Position numbers and translations under genes: made by a program
The notes under the pieces: generated by a model
Databases searched by the model: none
The model's input: the letters and a program-made list of their open reading frames with translations, nothing else
What the model was told of the DNA's origin: nothing
Assembly (NCBI RefSeq): GCF_900700375.1
Contig: NC_041708.1
Span: 3,427,813-3,491,812 of the forward strand
DNA length: 64,000 bases
Origin: Denticeps clupeoides
Taxonomy: Eukaryota; Chordata; Actinopteri; Clupeiformes; Denticipitidae
Reading direction: 5' to 3'
In this document: positions 23,602 through 34,489 of the stretch, one piece after another
How the letters are laid out: every line of letters begins with the position of its first letter
How positions within the stretch are numbered: the first letter of the stretch is position 1

Positions 23602-23815
23602 ACAGAGTGTGTACAAAAAGTATTCAGACCCCCTTATAATTTTCACACTTTGTTATATTGTAGCCATTTGCAAAAATCATTTAAGTAAATTTTTTTGTAA
23701 TTTATGTACACACAGCACTGAAATGTCACATGGTCCTAAGTATTCAGACCTCATATATTTAACTCATATATTTAACTCAGGTTCTGTCCATTTCTTCTAA
23801 TCATCCTTGAGAAAG
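23602..23815. mobile_element. Tc1-like transposon remnant
   Basis: It starts with AGAGTGTGTACAAAAAGTATTCAGACCC, cut here to its type: a Tc1 terminal repeat with the AGTATTCAGACC box. A second AAGTATTCAGACCTC box and GGTTCTGTCCATTTCTTCT follow. The transposase region is absent. Confidence 0.7.
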
Positions 23816-23844
23816 TTCCTTGAGCTGCCCCACCCCATGAGAAA

Positions 23845-24080
23845 TTGAAACCTATCATAGTCAATCCCAAGGGATGTAGTCTTGGATTAATCTGATTTTT
23901 TTTTATAATCAAAAAAATTTTCATGTTTAGACATCATCTTTTTGTCAGACATACCCCGTGTGTGCTGTAGGCCTGAATTTACGCCCTCGCAACCTAAACA
24001 CAACTTTTTCTGAGTGAGCGTGAAACGGCCAGCAAATTTTGTCAGATTAGGTTAGATTACAAGCACGACAGGAAGTCTTG
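23845..24080. repeat. Right member of the dispersed direct repeat
   Basis: Counterpart of 22,255-22,600, with the same order of blocks and one central segment shortened. Confidence 0.75.
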
Positions 24081-24417
24081 AGACTTGAATCCATCATTAA
24101 TTTGTGATTATAAAATGATTTTATAACTCTTTGTGGTGGCGTTACAGGCGATTCTTACTGTCATTCAGATACTCAAAGAGCCTGAGCTTTTGTGTGATTT
24201 TATTCATAACAATATCAATAAAATAATTGCATTGCATGTTTTGTGCTATTATGGAAGTTATGGTCTTGATCTACTTTAGCTGGCAACACTGAAACTGTTA
24301 ACCAGAACAGGAAGCCGCTCTCTTAGTTACCATGTGTGCAGGTCTGGACAAAGGACACCAGTTGCGCTGCAGAAAGCGTAGTAACAATAAGTCAGAAGTC
24401 AGATTTAAAGTTAATAA

Positions 24418-24604
24418 TTACATTTACAGCATTTACCAGACGCCCTTATCCAGAGCAACTTACAATCAGTAGTTACAGGGACAGTCCCCCCCTGGAGACA
24501 CTGGAGACGGGTTAAGTGTCTTGCTCAGGGACACAATGGTAGTAAGTGGGGTTTGAACCTGGGTCTTCTGGTTCATAGGCGAGTGTGTTACCCAATAGGC
24601 TACT
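24418..24604 (-). repeat. tRNA-derived SINE, family 1
   Basis: Tail ACATTTACAGCATTTACCAG at the left and head GAGTGTGTTACCCAATAGGC at the right, oriented on the minus strand. Confidence 0.85.
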
Positions 24605-24745
24605 TTTTTATATTATCCGATCAACATATCCTGTATGCTATTTACTTTTTTCTGCTCTTGTCTTGTACGATCCACTCTCTGCTGTAAATATGAAAATAAT
24701 TACCACTTGTGGGAATAATAATGGACGATCTTATCTTATCTTATC
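24605..24745. mobile_element. LINE 3' end with TCTTA repeats
   Basis: TGCTATTTACTTTTTTCTGC, CCACTTGTGGGAATAATAAT and a terminal run of ATCTTATCTTATC form a 5'-truncated LINE end. Related sequence occurs in the opposite orientation at 29,055-29,170 and in part at 44,100-44,150. Confidence 0.6.
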
Positions 24746-25082
24746 CCATCTGAATGTCTAGATTGCAGATCATTTGTGCTCATAACTGGACAAATTCCTC
24801 ATGATGACAGTGCACGTCACCGGGTCCTTAAAAATCTTCTGTGTTACACGGAACCAATGTGGCATCATATCAGAATAATTTATTAAAAAACAAGAAAAAA
24901 AAACACGCACAAGGATGGATATGCTTTACAGCTGATCCTTATAAGATCAGTGAGAAATTATTTAGAAAGACACATCAAATCATTTTTTAAAAAGCACCTA
25001 AAAAAAATATAGATTTTTATTTAAAACCTGAAAGCATCATAGTACAGAAAGTCCCACGACTGCCAAGCGGATTTGCACCCAA

Positions 25083-26231
25083 TCAGGAGAGGCGAATGGG
25101 GCCGGGGACGGGAGGGTGTCGGCCGTTGTACGGGGAGGTGATGTGGGACTTGGAGCTCTGGGGCGAGGTGGGCAGGGACGTCAGGGTGCCGGAGCTGCCG
25201 GGGGTCTCCAGGCTCGGGCCGGGGCGTGGGCAGCAGGTGCAGCCGGACTGCTGCAGCAGCCTCAGCACGTCGGTGCGGAAGCGTACGCCCATCAGCGCGT
25301 ACAGCACGGGGTTGAGGCAGCAGCGGGCGTAGGCCAGGGTGCGGGTGACGCTCTCCCAGGTCAGGGTGCTCTTCCAGGCGTCGCACGTTCGGCTGTAGGC
25401 CGCCACCCGCAGTGAGAGCACCACGGCGTGCGGCAGCTGGAAGAGCAGGAAGAGGAGCACCAGGGCCACCATGAGGCGCAGGGTCCTCTGTCGACGCCAC
25501 CCCGGACCTTTGCCCTGGCCCTGCACCAGGACGTAGCCGATGGCGGAGTAGCAGAACAGCATGACAGCAAACGGGCCGCAGAAGCCGACGATCTTGGCGC
25601 CCCGCATGGCCAGCTTCATGCGCCGGCTGTCCAGCTCCACCTGCACCTCCATCACACACCGGGCCGAGTCGCCCTCCTTTTCCACGGCGGCGAACACGAA
25701 GTCGGGCAGGCTGAGGGCGATGGAGGTGAGGACCACGGCGGCGCAGGCCAGCCAGCTGCGGCGCACCGCGGCCCTCCAGCGGCACGGCGCGGCCCGAGAG
25801 CGCAGGACCACCATCACGTAGCGCTCCGCGCTGATGCAGGCCAGCAGCAGCAGGCCGCTGTAGGTGTTGACGGAACGCAGGAAGTGGGTCAGCTTGCAGA
25901 GGCCCGCGCCGAACGGCCAGCGGCCCATCAGGGTCTCGCCAGTCTGCAGCGGCAGCGTGAGCAGCACCTGCAGGTCCGACAGCGCCAGGTGCAGCAGGAA
26001 GACGTCCATCATGCACCTCAGCCGCGTGTTGCGGAACTTGGTGAACGTAGCGATGACAAGGGAGTTCCCCGCCACGCCGAGGAGGAAGACCGCGACGAAG
26101 CAGAACGTCTGAAAGAGTGTCAGGGAGAAGCTGTGCTCGCTGCCGTCACACTGCTCCACCATGTCTGTGTACGTGAAGTACGTGATGTTGTAATCATCTT
26201 CAGACACGTTCTCCACACTCACGGTGTTATA
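25083..26231 (-). CDS. ccr10: Chemokine receptor, CCR10-like (main coding exon)
   Basis: A class A G-protein-coupled receptor for chemokines, acting at the cell surface. The exon opens after a splice acceptor (CTGTCTCCAG, minus strand) and encodes about 382 residues with seven hydrophobic segments. Visible marks are GNSLVIATF in helix 1, LALSDLQ in helix 2, AERYVMVV (the DRY position) after helix 3, QLPHAV in helix 6 and NPVLYAL in helix 7. The extracellular cysteines sit in the N-terminus (EQCDG), GLCKL, ARCVM and RTCDA, the two disulfides expected of chemokine receptors. The N-terminus is acidic and tyrosine-rich, and NIT and NVS are possible glycosylation sites. The end LAYARCCLNPVLYALMGVRF resembles CCR10, with CCR7 the main alternative; proximity to RAMP2, as in human, favours CCR10. 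The frame starts without ATG, so a short first coding exon must lie upstream; I could not place it. AATAAA lies at 25,016-25,021. Confidence 0.75.
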   Translation of the reverse strand, partial: YNTVSVENVSEDDYNITYFTYTDMVEQCDGSEHSFSLTLFQTFCFVAVFLLGVAGNSLVIATFTKFRNTRLRCMMDVFLLHLALSDLQVLLTLPLQTGETLMGRWPFGAGLCKLTHFLRSVNTYSGLLLLACISAERYVMVVLRSRAAPCRWRAAVRRSWLACAAVVLTSIALSLPDFVFAAVEKEGDSARCVMEVQVELDSRRMKLAMRGAKIVGFCGPFAVMLFCYSAIGYVLVQGQGKGPGWRRQRTLRLMVALVLLFLLFQLPHAVVLSLRVAAYSRTCDAWKSTLTWESVTRTLAYARCCLNPVLYALMGVRFRTDVLRLLQQSGCTCCPRPGPSLETPGSSGTLTSLPTSPQSSKSHITSPYNGRHPPVPGPIRLS

Positions 26232-26397
26232 CTGGAGACAGACACATCAAGTCAAGCAAATTCATGACACATTCAGCATGAAACGTTCACATCATCTGCT
26301 GAGGGGTTCTTTTTTTTTTTGACTGGGAGTTTGCATGTGGCCAATGCAATGAAAAAAGGACTCTTAAAAATTTTCAAACTCCATAATAAAAATCCCC

Positions 26398-26838
26398 CTA
26401 CACTGCAGCAGTTTGGACACACCTTCTCATTCAATGTGTTTTCTTTATTTTCATGACACATGTGGAGTTATGTACTTAACAAAAAGTGGAGACCTGGCCT
26501 CCACAGTCACCGGACCTGAACCCAATCCAGATGGTTTGGGGTGAGCTGGACCCCAACAAGTGCTAAACACCTCTGGGAACTCCTTCAAGACTGTTGGAAA
26601 AGCATTTCAGGTGACGACCTCTTGAAGCTCATCGAGAGAATGCCAAGAGTGTGTAAAGCAGTAATCAGTAGAATATAGCAGTAGAATATAAAACATGTTT
26701 TCAGTTATTTCAGAACTCTTCATGTGTTCATTCATAGTTTTGATGCCTTCAGTGAGAATCTACCAATGTAAATGGTCATTAAAATATAGAAAACTCATTG
26801 AATGAGAAGATCTGTCCAAACTTTTGGCCTGTACAGTG
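26398..26838. mobile_element. Internally deleted Tc1-like transposon
   Basis: Terminal repeats at both ends read CAGTTTGGACACACCTTCTC on the left and GTCCAAACTTTTGGCCTGTA on the right. Inside is the 3' end of a transposase frame (DLNPIQMVWGELD, the DDE-family end) followed by a typical GATGCCTTCAGTGAGAATC stretch. At about 440 bases it lacks most of the roughly 1.3-1.6 kb of a full element. Confidence 0.85.
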
Positions 26839-26839
26839 C

Positions 26840-27307
26840 ATTGTTCGATATTTTGAGATATAGACAGATGGATTTAGCAGAGCATTTTTCTTTTTGTAAA
26901 TAAGAATACGTCTGCTGCAATAAAACTAAATAAGTAAATACACGTGGATGTGAAAAACAGTTAATGAAAGATGAACATTTAAAAATATTCCTACATTTTA
27001 CACATTTAGACCTATGTTGTTGTGGTGCCGTCAGGTCGAAATTCTCACTTCTGTGTTGAACTAGTGAAGTCTGCTTGTCATGAACGTAACACTAATCTAT
27101 GTAATCTGGCCTGGGCTCGTGAATCATACTGAAACCCGTTGCGTGCCACCGTCTGAGGACGCTTGGCATGAAAGGGGTTCCCGAAACAAGCCACCGTCGC
27201 ATGCAAACAGGCGAACCGTCGCTTAAAAGCCCAGGTGTCACAGCCGAGGGTCACAGACAGACAGACAGGCCCTCCTCTGAACCATGTCTCTAACTGGAAG
27301 TAAGTGT

Positions 27308-27351
<44 letters not shown>

Positions 27352-28564
27352 CTGTCTGAGAACACAGTCTCGGGCGATATTAATTCGATTGCTGAAGGTG
27401 TGGATGAAGTGTTGATTAGAATATCAGGAATGTGTATGTTGTGCCGTGTGGCTGCTTAATGTCAAATCTCAATACTCTACTGACAATGAATTAAACAACA
27501 ATATTAATAATCCCAACATACATTGTCAATTAAAGACATTGATTCCTTATAATAATAAATTAACAGCAGTATCTCCATATTATAATCACAGTTTATGGGC
27601 TATAATGTGAACGCTGAAGACGATTTATGAAATGAACTGTAAAAAGCACTGTACCTGTGGTTCACCTGTGGCCATTTTCTACACCTCGGTTTCTGGTGAT
27701 GAAAGATTAAAAAATAACTTTTGTTTTATTTTGTTTTTATTTTGTTTTCAAAACAAATTATTTTATTATTTTAACAATTATTATTTTAACACATTTAATT
27801 AATTATTCAAATATTTTTGCTTTCTAAAACGAGCGATGTGTGTAAAAAATTAGAGATGTGCCAGAATTCATCTTCAGAATCTGCTGAAGATGAAAAATCG
27901 TAGCAAATTCAACATTCAGCAGTGGTCAGAAAGAGTGGAATTATTTTTCCAATTTTAATTTAAGTTCAGAAACATTTAATGAAACTGTGTTGTAAACTGT
28001 GTGTAAATACATTCTAATCAAACTAACAAATCATTACTTAAGGAAGTTCTAATAAGCTTTTACAGGAAGCACAGGCAAAAATGTCAAAGGCAAATATCAT
28101 CAAATCTATTCATTCGTATTGCATCCCATATTTTTAAGTGCATTTTTTGAGGCAGAAAGGAGAAAAAAAACATCTGTTTTCTTCTTATATCAGAATCAAA
28201 CAACTTTATCAATACCGAAGGATATTGCTTAAACATCATCATTATGAAATTATGAGCAGAATCTCCAGCCTTGAAAGTTTTGCTGTGGTTTATGTTATTA
28301 ACACTTAATTCTGGAAATGACTGTGCTCTGCAAGAAGCAGCGACGTCCTTTGTCAGATTTAAATAAAAAGCAATCCAGTGAATGTTCTATTTTAATTTAT
28401 TGCTCTTGTATTTAGTGAGCTGGTATGTTTGGATAATTGTCTCACGATATATTCATCACCCTTAATATGTACCCTTAATATATATTCCCCTGAACAAAGC
28501 AATATTATCAACCTCCGTCACCACACACACACGTTGTATGAAGAGGATCAAAAGTGTGAAAGAC

Positions 28565-28596
<32 letters not shown>

Positions 28597-28620
28597 TTTC
28601 ATTCGTCCCTATCGATACCC
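26840..28620. other. Upstream of ccr10: no firm gene; TG tracts
   Basis: The stretch is mostly AT-rich with TG tracts at 27,303-27,350 and 28,566-28,597. A plus-strand candidate first exon lies at about 27,284-27,299 (Kozak-like ACCATGTC, then GGAAGTAAGT as a possible donor) below a CTTAAAAG box at 27,222. I found no downstream partner exon, so it is only a candidate. The missing first exon of ccr10 may also lie here on the minus strand. Confidence 0.35.
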
Positions 28621-29054
28621 TGATGAAGGGTGATACTTACTGTTAACTGGCGCGTGCGGAAGGTCAGGAACTTCAGGGTCCTCTTGGCTTGAGTGGCACC
28701 CTTTAACTGTACATGTGGTCCCGTGCCACCCTATCAGAATAGAGCGCTGTTTACCTGACCCTCTTCAACTTTTGTCAGCGTTCGCCAGCCTGTGAACAAC
28801 AACTTTTTCGGTGGCTCCTTAACCGCTGGGTGCAGCACGAGTTCACCGGTTTTACGCTGCATGCTGGCGTGTGGTTATAAAATATTCCGTTTTATTTTCA
28901 CTGCCATCGAACATGCATGATGTTTGCAATGAAAAAATGAATTTGATGCGTGTGTTAACATATTGCTGTTTCACAATTGTTATGTGATGGGGGTGGGGGT
29001 ACAGCAGGGTGTGGAGTAGAACGGTCTGTGTGTGAGGATGGAGTCAGACAGATT
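28621..29054. other. No recognised gene; one donor-like site
   Basis: On the minus strand CAGTTAACAGTAAGTATC (about 28,635-28,652) is a strong splice-donor match preceded by an open stretch. It could end a non-coding first exon of the minus-strand receptor gene, but nothing else supports this. Confidence 0.2.
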
Positions 29055-29170
29055 TAACAATAGATAAGACAAGCTGGTCCTTTATTAGTCGCACAAGTGG
29101 GAAATGTACATTGTCACAGCAGAACGTGGACAGTACAAGATAAGAGCAGCAAAAAAATAAGTAACGTAGA
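29055..29170. mobile_element. LINE 3' end fragment
   Basis: AGATAAGACAAGCTGGTCC, TTTATTAGTCGCACAAGTGG and GTACATTGTCACAGCAG resemble a common fish LINE end, related in layout to the one at 24,605-24,745. Confidence 0.5.
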
Positions 29171-29599
29171 CAATATGACGAATGAATAATATAAAAAGTT
29201 AATTAAACAAATAAATAGTCTGAATAGTCAGAAGTATTTCAACCGATATCAACCTGAATTTTACTTGGTATCGGATCGAAACGGAAAATCAGTGGTATTG
29301 CACACCACTAACCTCATCCTTGTCCAGGAGGACGGTATTTTGTCTCACTGTGCATTATGTATATGGATGGGAAGACCGCTCTTCTATTAAAAAATGGGTT
29401 TCTAAAAAACGTGCGTCCACAGCGCTCTATGAAATGTTGTTGTGCACACAGAGAAGGTACCAGTCGCTGCTTTAACCCCTCTCTACACCTGTAAGTGGCG
29501 CTGTAACTCCCCGCTCTCCTTGTCTGGCGTCTAGTCCACTCTTCTCCGGCCTCGTCTTTTCATTACAAATGTGCACCGTGGAGAGGGTTCCTTGTAGCT

Positions 29600-29830
29600 G
29601 CTGCAGCACAATCATGAACGGCACAGTCCTCCGAAGGCGTGGCAGTGATACAGCAGGCCAGGACGTTCTCGATCGTGAGGATGGGTTGGGAGAGGTGCTC
29701 TTTCTACAGGAGGTCCTGAAGAGGTCTTCTGTTATATGGACTTCAAGGAATTTGTTGCTCCACCATGGAAGGTGGCCAGCCTGGAATGGGAGACCCTCAA
29801 CCCTAGAAAACGAATCACACCTTGAACCCT
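29600..29830. repeat. Possible diverged retroelement sequence
   Basis: GGCAGTGATACAGCAGGCCA followed by GACGTTCTCGATCGTGAGG resembles a widespread fish repeat, read in reverse. The 95-codon frame across it has no recognisable domain. Confidence 0.35.
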
Positions 29831-30392
29831 GGAGGCAACTTTCATGGTGTTTGTAGTAAAAACTGTTCTTTCACTGTAACCAGTGTCACCTTGGTGGGGA
29901 GACAGAATTGAGTCAGCGGACGTTCGGTTGCCAGACCTCCACACGTGTCCCTTTTTACAAACAGGTTAATGCTGGAGTTGGTCAGACCAACAGGAAGAAC
30001 AACAGGATGTGGCACCTCAGGTGGTGCAGGGTTGTTTGTATGATGACTGTGACCCTGGCCCTCCTGGCTTTTTTGGACTGTAGACTGAAAAAACAAAAAT
30101 CATGCCAGGCAGGTGTGAATGAAAATTTTAAAAAAGAATGAAAGAATTATCAGAATTAAGAATTATCAATCATCTGGCTGGATAAAGGTTGCGAGTTCAA
30201 ACAATGGCAAAAGCAGAAACGTGTAAAAAGAACCAAATATGCATGTAGACGAAAGCTTATGAACAGTGTATCAAAAGCATTATGGTGTTACCTGCATTGC
30301 TACTACCACCCAGTATCTGACAATAGAATGGAACACTAACTCTAGGAAATTTTATTCAGTTTTATTCTAACATATAAACGTTGCAGGTTGCA

Positions 30393-31385
30393 CACATTTA
30401 CATTTGCAGCATTTGGCAGATGCCCTTGTCCAGAGTGACTTACAACGTGCTTTCAAGTTACCATTGATGAAGTGATCAATTCTGGTTCACTAGGACCCCC
30501 AACTATGAATACAATCTTTTTATTCACTCTGTTGTAGTTTCTATACAGAAGTCAGACAAGAAGAAGGTTACAAGTTCATCTAAATATTCTCTAAAGAGGA
30601 AGGTCTTGAGCTGTCGTTTCAAGGTGCTCAGTGACTGAGCTGTTCTGACCTCGAGGGGAAGTTCATTCCACCACCGAGGGGCCAAGACGGAGAAGAGTCT
30701 AGATGAACGTCTTCCTTTTACCTTCAGAGATGGAGGGACCAGGCGAGCAGTACTGGAGGCTCGGAGTATACGAGGTGCAGTGCGAGGTGTAATAAGGGCT
30801 GTGAGGTAGGATGGTGCTACTCCATGTTTGGCTTTGTAGGCCAGCATCAGTATTTTGAACCTGATGCGTGCAGCTACTGGGAGCCAGTGGAGGGAACGTA
30901 GCAGAGGGGGGGTGTGGAGAACTTGGGAAGGTTGAAGATCAGTCGTGCTGCTGCATTTTGTATGAGTTGTAGAGGTCGGATGGTACATAGAGGTAGACCA
31001 GCTAGAAGGGAGTTGCAGTAGTCCAGTCGTGAGATTACTAAGGACTGAACCAGTATCTGGGTGGCCTGTGTTGCCAGGAAATGGCGGATTCGTCTGATAT
31101 TGTAGAGGGGAATCTACATGAGCAGGAAAGGTTGCTGATGTGAGTCTATTGTTACTCCCAGGTTGCGGGCTGTTGTAGAAAGAGAGAGCTGTGAGTTGTC
31201 CTGGTAAATAGCAAGATCCTGATGTAGTGAAGAATCTGCTGGAATGAATATTAGTTCAGTTTTGGTGGGATTGAGTTTGAGGGGATGGGCTGTCATCCAA
31301 AATGAGATTTTGGAATTTTGGAAGCAGCATGAAGACCTGGGGGAGGAAAGGAGCAAAATGCAGGACAAGTTCTACACTGGCACGC
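30393..31385 (-). mobile_element. L2-like LINE, 5'-truncated
   Basis: On the minus strand, reverse-transcriptase palm-to-thumb residues (PLKLNPTKTELIFIPAD, ARNLGVTIDS) are followed by the C-terminal block [33 protein letters not shown] and NELPLEVRTAQSLSTLKRQL. The frame is interrupted near 31,000-31,110. The element ends at about 30,393 with the tail AAGTCACTCTGGACAAGGGC...TAAATGTG. That tail is the same as the tail of SINE family 1, so this LINE type probably supplies the machinery that moves that SINE. Confidence 0.85.
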
Positions 31386-31389
31386 CCTG

Positions 31390-32632
31390 GTGAAACTTTT
31401 TTTTTTTTCTCTCTTATTTTTTTTTAGGGTTTTTTTTTTAACAGCGTTAAACAGAATTAGGCTGTGTGGTTTCTTCTTGACTTGTGAGAGGACTTAGTGA
31501 CACATATGTGGCAGATCCTGAAACTGCAAGGTGTTTTTTTCGACAGGAACTGTTTACTGAAACTATACCAGCGTTGCCATGGGGAGCAGGAAATCGTGCA
31601 GTTCATTATATTATATTAATCTGCATGAGCCAGATTACAATACAACCACAGACCTTCCTCACGTCTGATTTAATGGCACCTTACGTGGAGCTAAATCACA
31701 TTTTCTCTACTGCAAGGGCTCCCATGATGCACTGCAGTACATCTGATCCATTGGAGGGGCACTTCTCCACTAGTGGGGGTCAATATGGAGTATACAGGCC
31801 AATCAGAGGTCACTATGGTTAGTGTTACTTTACATATGACAGTGAAATATCCAAAGATGTATTATAAGGACGTTATATTGAAGATAAAAGAGACATAATC
31901 AGCATTTAGGAAGTTAAAAAGGGCACCAGGGAGCAAATGAATGTATGAAAAATAAGGGATCTGAATGAATTTGCAATGGCATATGAGGCAAATATGTGGT
32001 ATGGTGTTTCTGCTGAAAGAACTGTTTGAAGTTCACCTTTGGTCTCGTTTGGTCTGGAGTTGTTTGCGGTGTTTTTTTTTGTTTTTTTTAACCATGGATG
32101 CAACAGCGCAGAGGAAGTGTCCTCGTTTATTTATCTAGTTTAGTGATATGCTGTCAGGCTTCATTGTGCTTCCCTGGGGTGAGTGTGTGATCATGTCTGG
32201 AGAATGTGTGTGTGTGTGTGTGTGTGTGTAGTAGCAGCAGAGTTGATAACAAAGCCGGAAATCCCTTAAGCACAGCGCTGTGGAATCTAGACGAAGGAAA
32301 CTCTGTGGACACACACCCATGTGGACTGGCTGGCAGGAGACACCAGATTCACCAGCGAACGCCGACAGCCTGACCGATTCCTCTCAGATATTAACGCGAT
32401 GCCTGTATGCAATATAACGTATAACGTAAGTTGAATGTCAGATCGGGCGTGTCTGTCAGCCGGTCCCCTGTGAGGTCAAATCAAGATCGGTCATCCAGTT
32501 TAAGACGTGCTGGTAGACTCCCACCAGAAACCCTGCCCTCAACCCCCAACACAAACACACACACACACACACACGCCCAGTCATTACCTGTCAAGCCCAT
32601 TTACAGCGACATGGTTAACAATGTCAGGAAAA

Positions 32633-32682
<50 letters not shown>

Positions 32683-32700
32683 CTAAAGGCTCTGGCGGAG
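31390..32700. other. Upstream of ramp2: no recognised gene
   Basis: I see no coding exon with support. The stretch has T-runs at 31,396-31,440, a TG tract at 32,204-32,229 and CA tracts at 32,551-32,573 and 32,635-32,680. The last ends about 40 bases before the first possible ATG of ramp2, so it may lie in its promoter or 5' untranslated region. Confidence 0.5.
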
Positions 32701-32719
32701 CCCTCCTGAACCCTCACAC

Positions 32720-33065
32720 ATGGTGGTCTGCTGTCGGGTTGCCATGAACCTCCGGATGCTCCTCGTTCAGGGCTCGTCTCTGGACAACAGCCGTTCACTT
32801 TCGGCCGTCGCTCTCCTTTTTGTTTTTTGTGCATCCGCGGGTCGAGGTCTCCAGACCAACGTCTCCCACCCCAGTCCAGGTACGACGACCGACCAATCAC
32901 GTGCCTTCCTTCAACCACGCGCCTCGCAGGTTTTACTGGTCTAAACTGAGATATTTTCATTTATTACACAGCAAAGAAATGCAATTACCATACCATTATT
33001 CCTTTTTAAAAATACTGTATAATTTAGCATTTTTTATCATCATAGAGTTCAGGATTTCTCTCTCT

Positions 33066-33135
<70 letters not shown>

Positions 33136-34455
33136 ATTGTTATTGTTATTGTTATTGTTTGCTCTATTTCACGAAGAATCCAATTCTGCGGACTTTAGAA
33201 TTGATTTTGCTCCAACCTGCATTACCTTCTTGCTTCTCCACCACAGAGATTTTCCATCATTCGTCACATGATGTCAACTTAACTGTCATTAACAAGGACG
33301 TGCCATTCGGTAAGCTGTTCGCCTGGTAATCAGTCAGGTAAACTCCCTCTGACCCATAAAACTAACTGCAGAGATGGCGGTGAAGCTAAATCATTTCTTA
33401 TGAACACATGCAAATGGTGAAAACACCCAGCATGCAAAACCTCAGCAAGAACAGAAACCTGCAAGTCTTATTTAAATGCATTTAAAAGCCAGGTTTTTAA
33501 CTTGATATGACAGTGCAAAGCTCTTTAAAGTTTTAATTAATCATGTGTTGTCATTTTTATACACTGGTTGGACTCCCATAACTGCTGTCAATCTTTACAT
33601 TTACATCTTATCCAGAGCGACTTACGTAAATACTTTAAGATGTTTATCATTAAAATCCCCCATTTGGTCCACTAGGACCCTGTCTACAAATATCATTCGT
33701 TTAGTAATTCAGAACCCAACTTTTCATAAAATATACAGTACAGGAGAACCGTACGTAAAAAAATGATTTCCTGAAAATGATGGTGTCTATCTACTGTGAT
33801 CTAGATGAATGATTTCCTAGTACCTGTTGTAGTGTACATTGCCACAAAGTGCCCGTAGTGCACAAAACAAAGGCAGAAAAAGCCTTTTGGTGGAACCTTG
33901 AGAGGAACCGAGTCCCCAAACATCAGCGCTGTATTACACTGCACTGACTGTCTGTAAGACAAAATCTGCATACAAGGCAGCAAGACAACAGTGCTCTGGA
34001 TTATTCTTTTTGTCTTTTCTGATGTTGAAGTTTCCAGGGGCTTCTGCATTAAGATATAAATACATTTAACTGTATGCATAGAACTAACCAAAAAAAAAAA
34101 AAAACATATATTTTCAGATGAAACTCAGAGGGGAAACTGGACAAGAGAAGACGATGGTAAATGGTCGAGAACACTTTTATATCAGTGCAGTCTTTAAAAA
34201 GTGTGCTTCTGAAACAAAACGCAGAATGAAACGGAATAAATGAATGCTATCCTTTCCAGAGCTGTTTCAGGACCCGCATGCCCCCCCACGACACTGTGAC
34301 CAGGTCTTCTTGCAGGAGTTGCTGGAAATTTACTGCCGGGCCGACTTTGATGGGCTGATGAGGGACCTCCACACGGAAGACCGCTGTGACTGGGATCAGG
34401 TCGTCAGGTCGGTGGTTCAACCCGGATTTAACCTGAGCAAGTACAGGACAGGCTA

Positions 34456-34489
<34 letters not shown>

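Noticed and set aside
25428-26267. 279-codon plus-strand frame opposite the chemokine receptor
   Set aside because: It is the antisense of a GC-rich gene, rich in His, Gln and Arg with no domain; the minus strand encodes a clear seven-helix receptor.
29569-29856. 95-codon plus-strand frame
   Set aside because: It covers a stretch resembling a common fish repeat and shows no domain or splice support.
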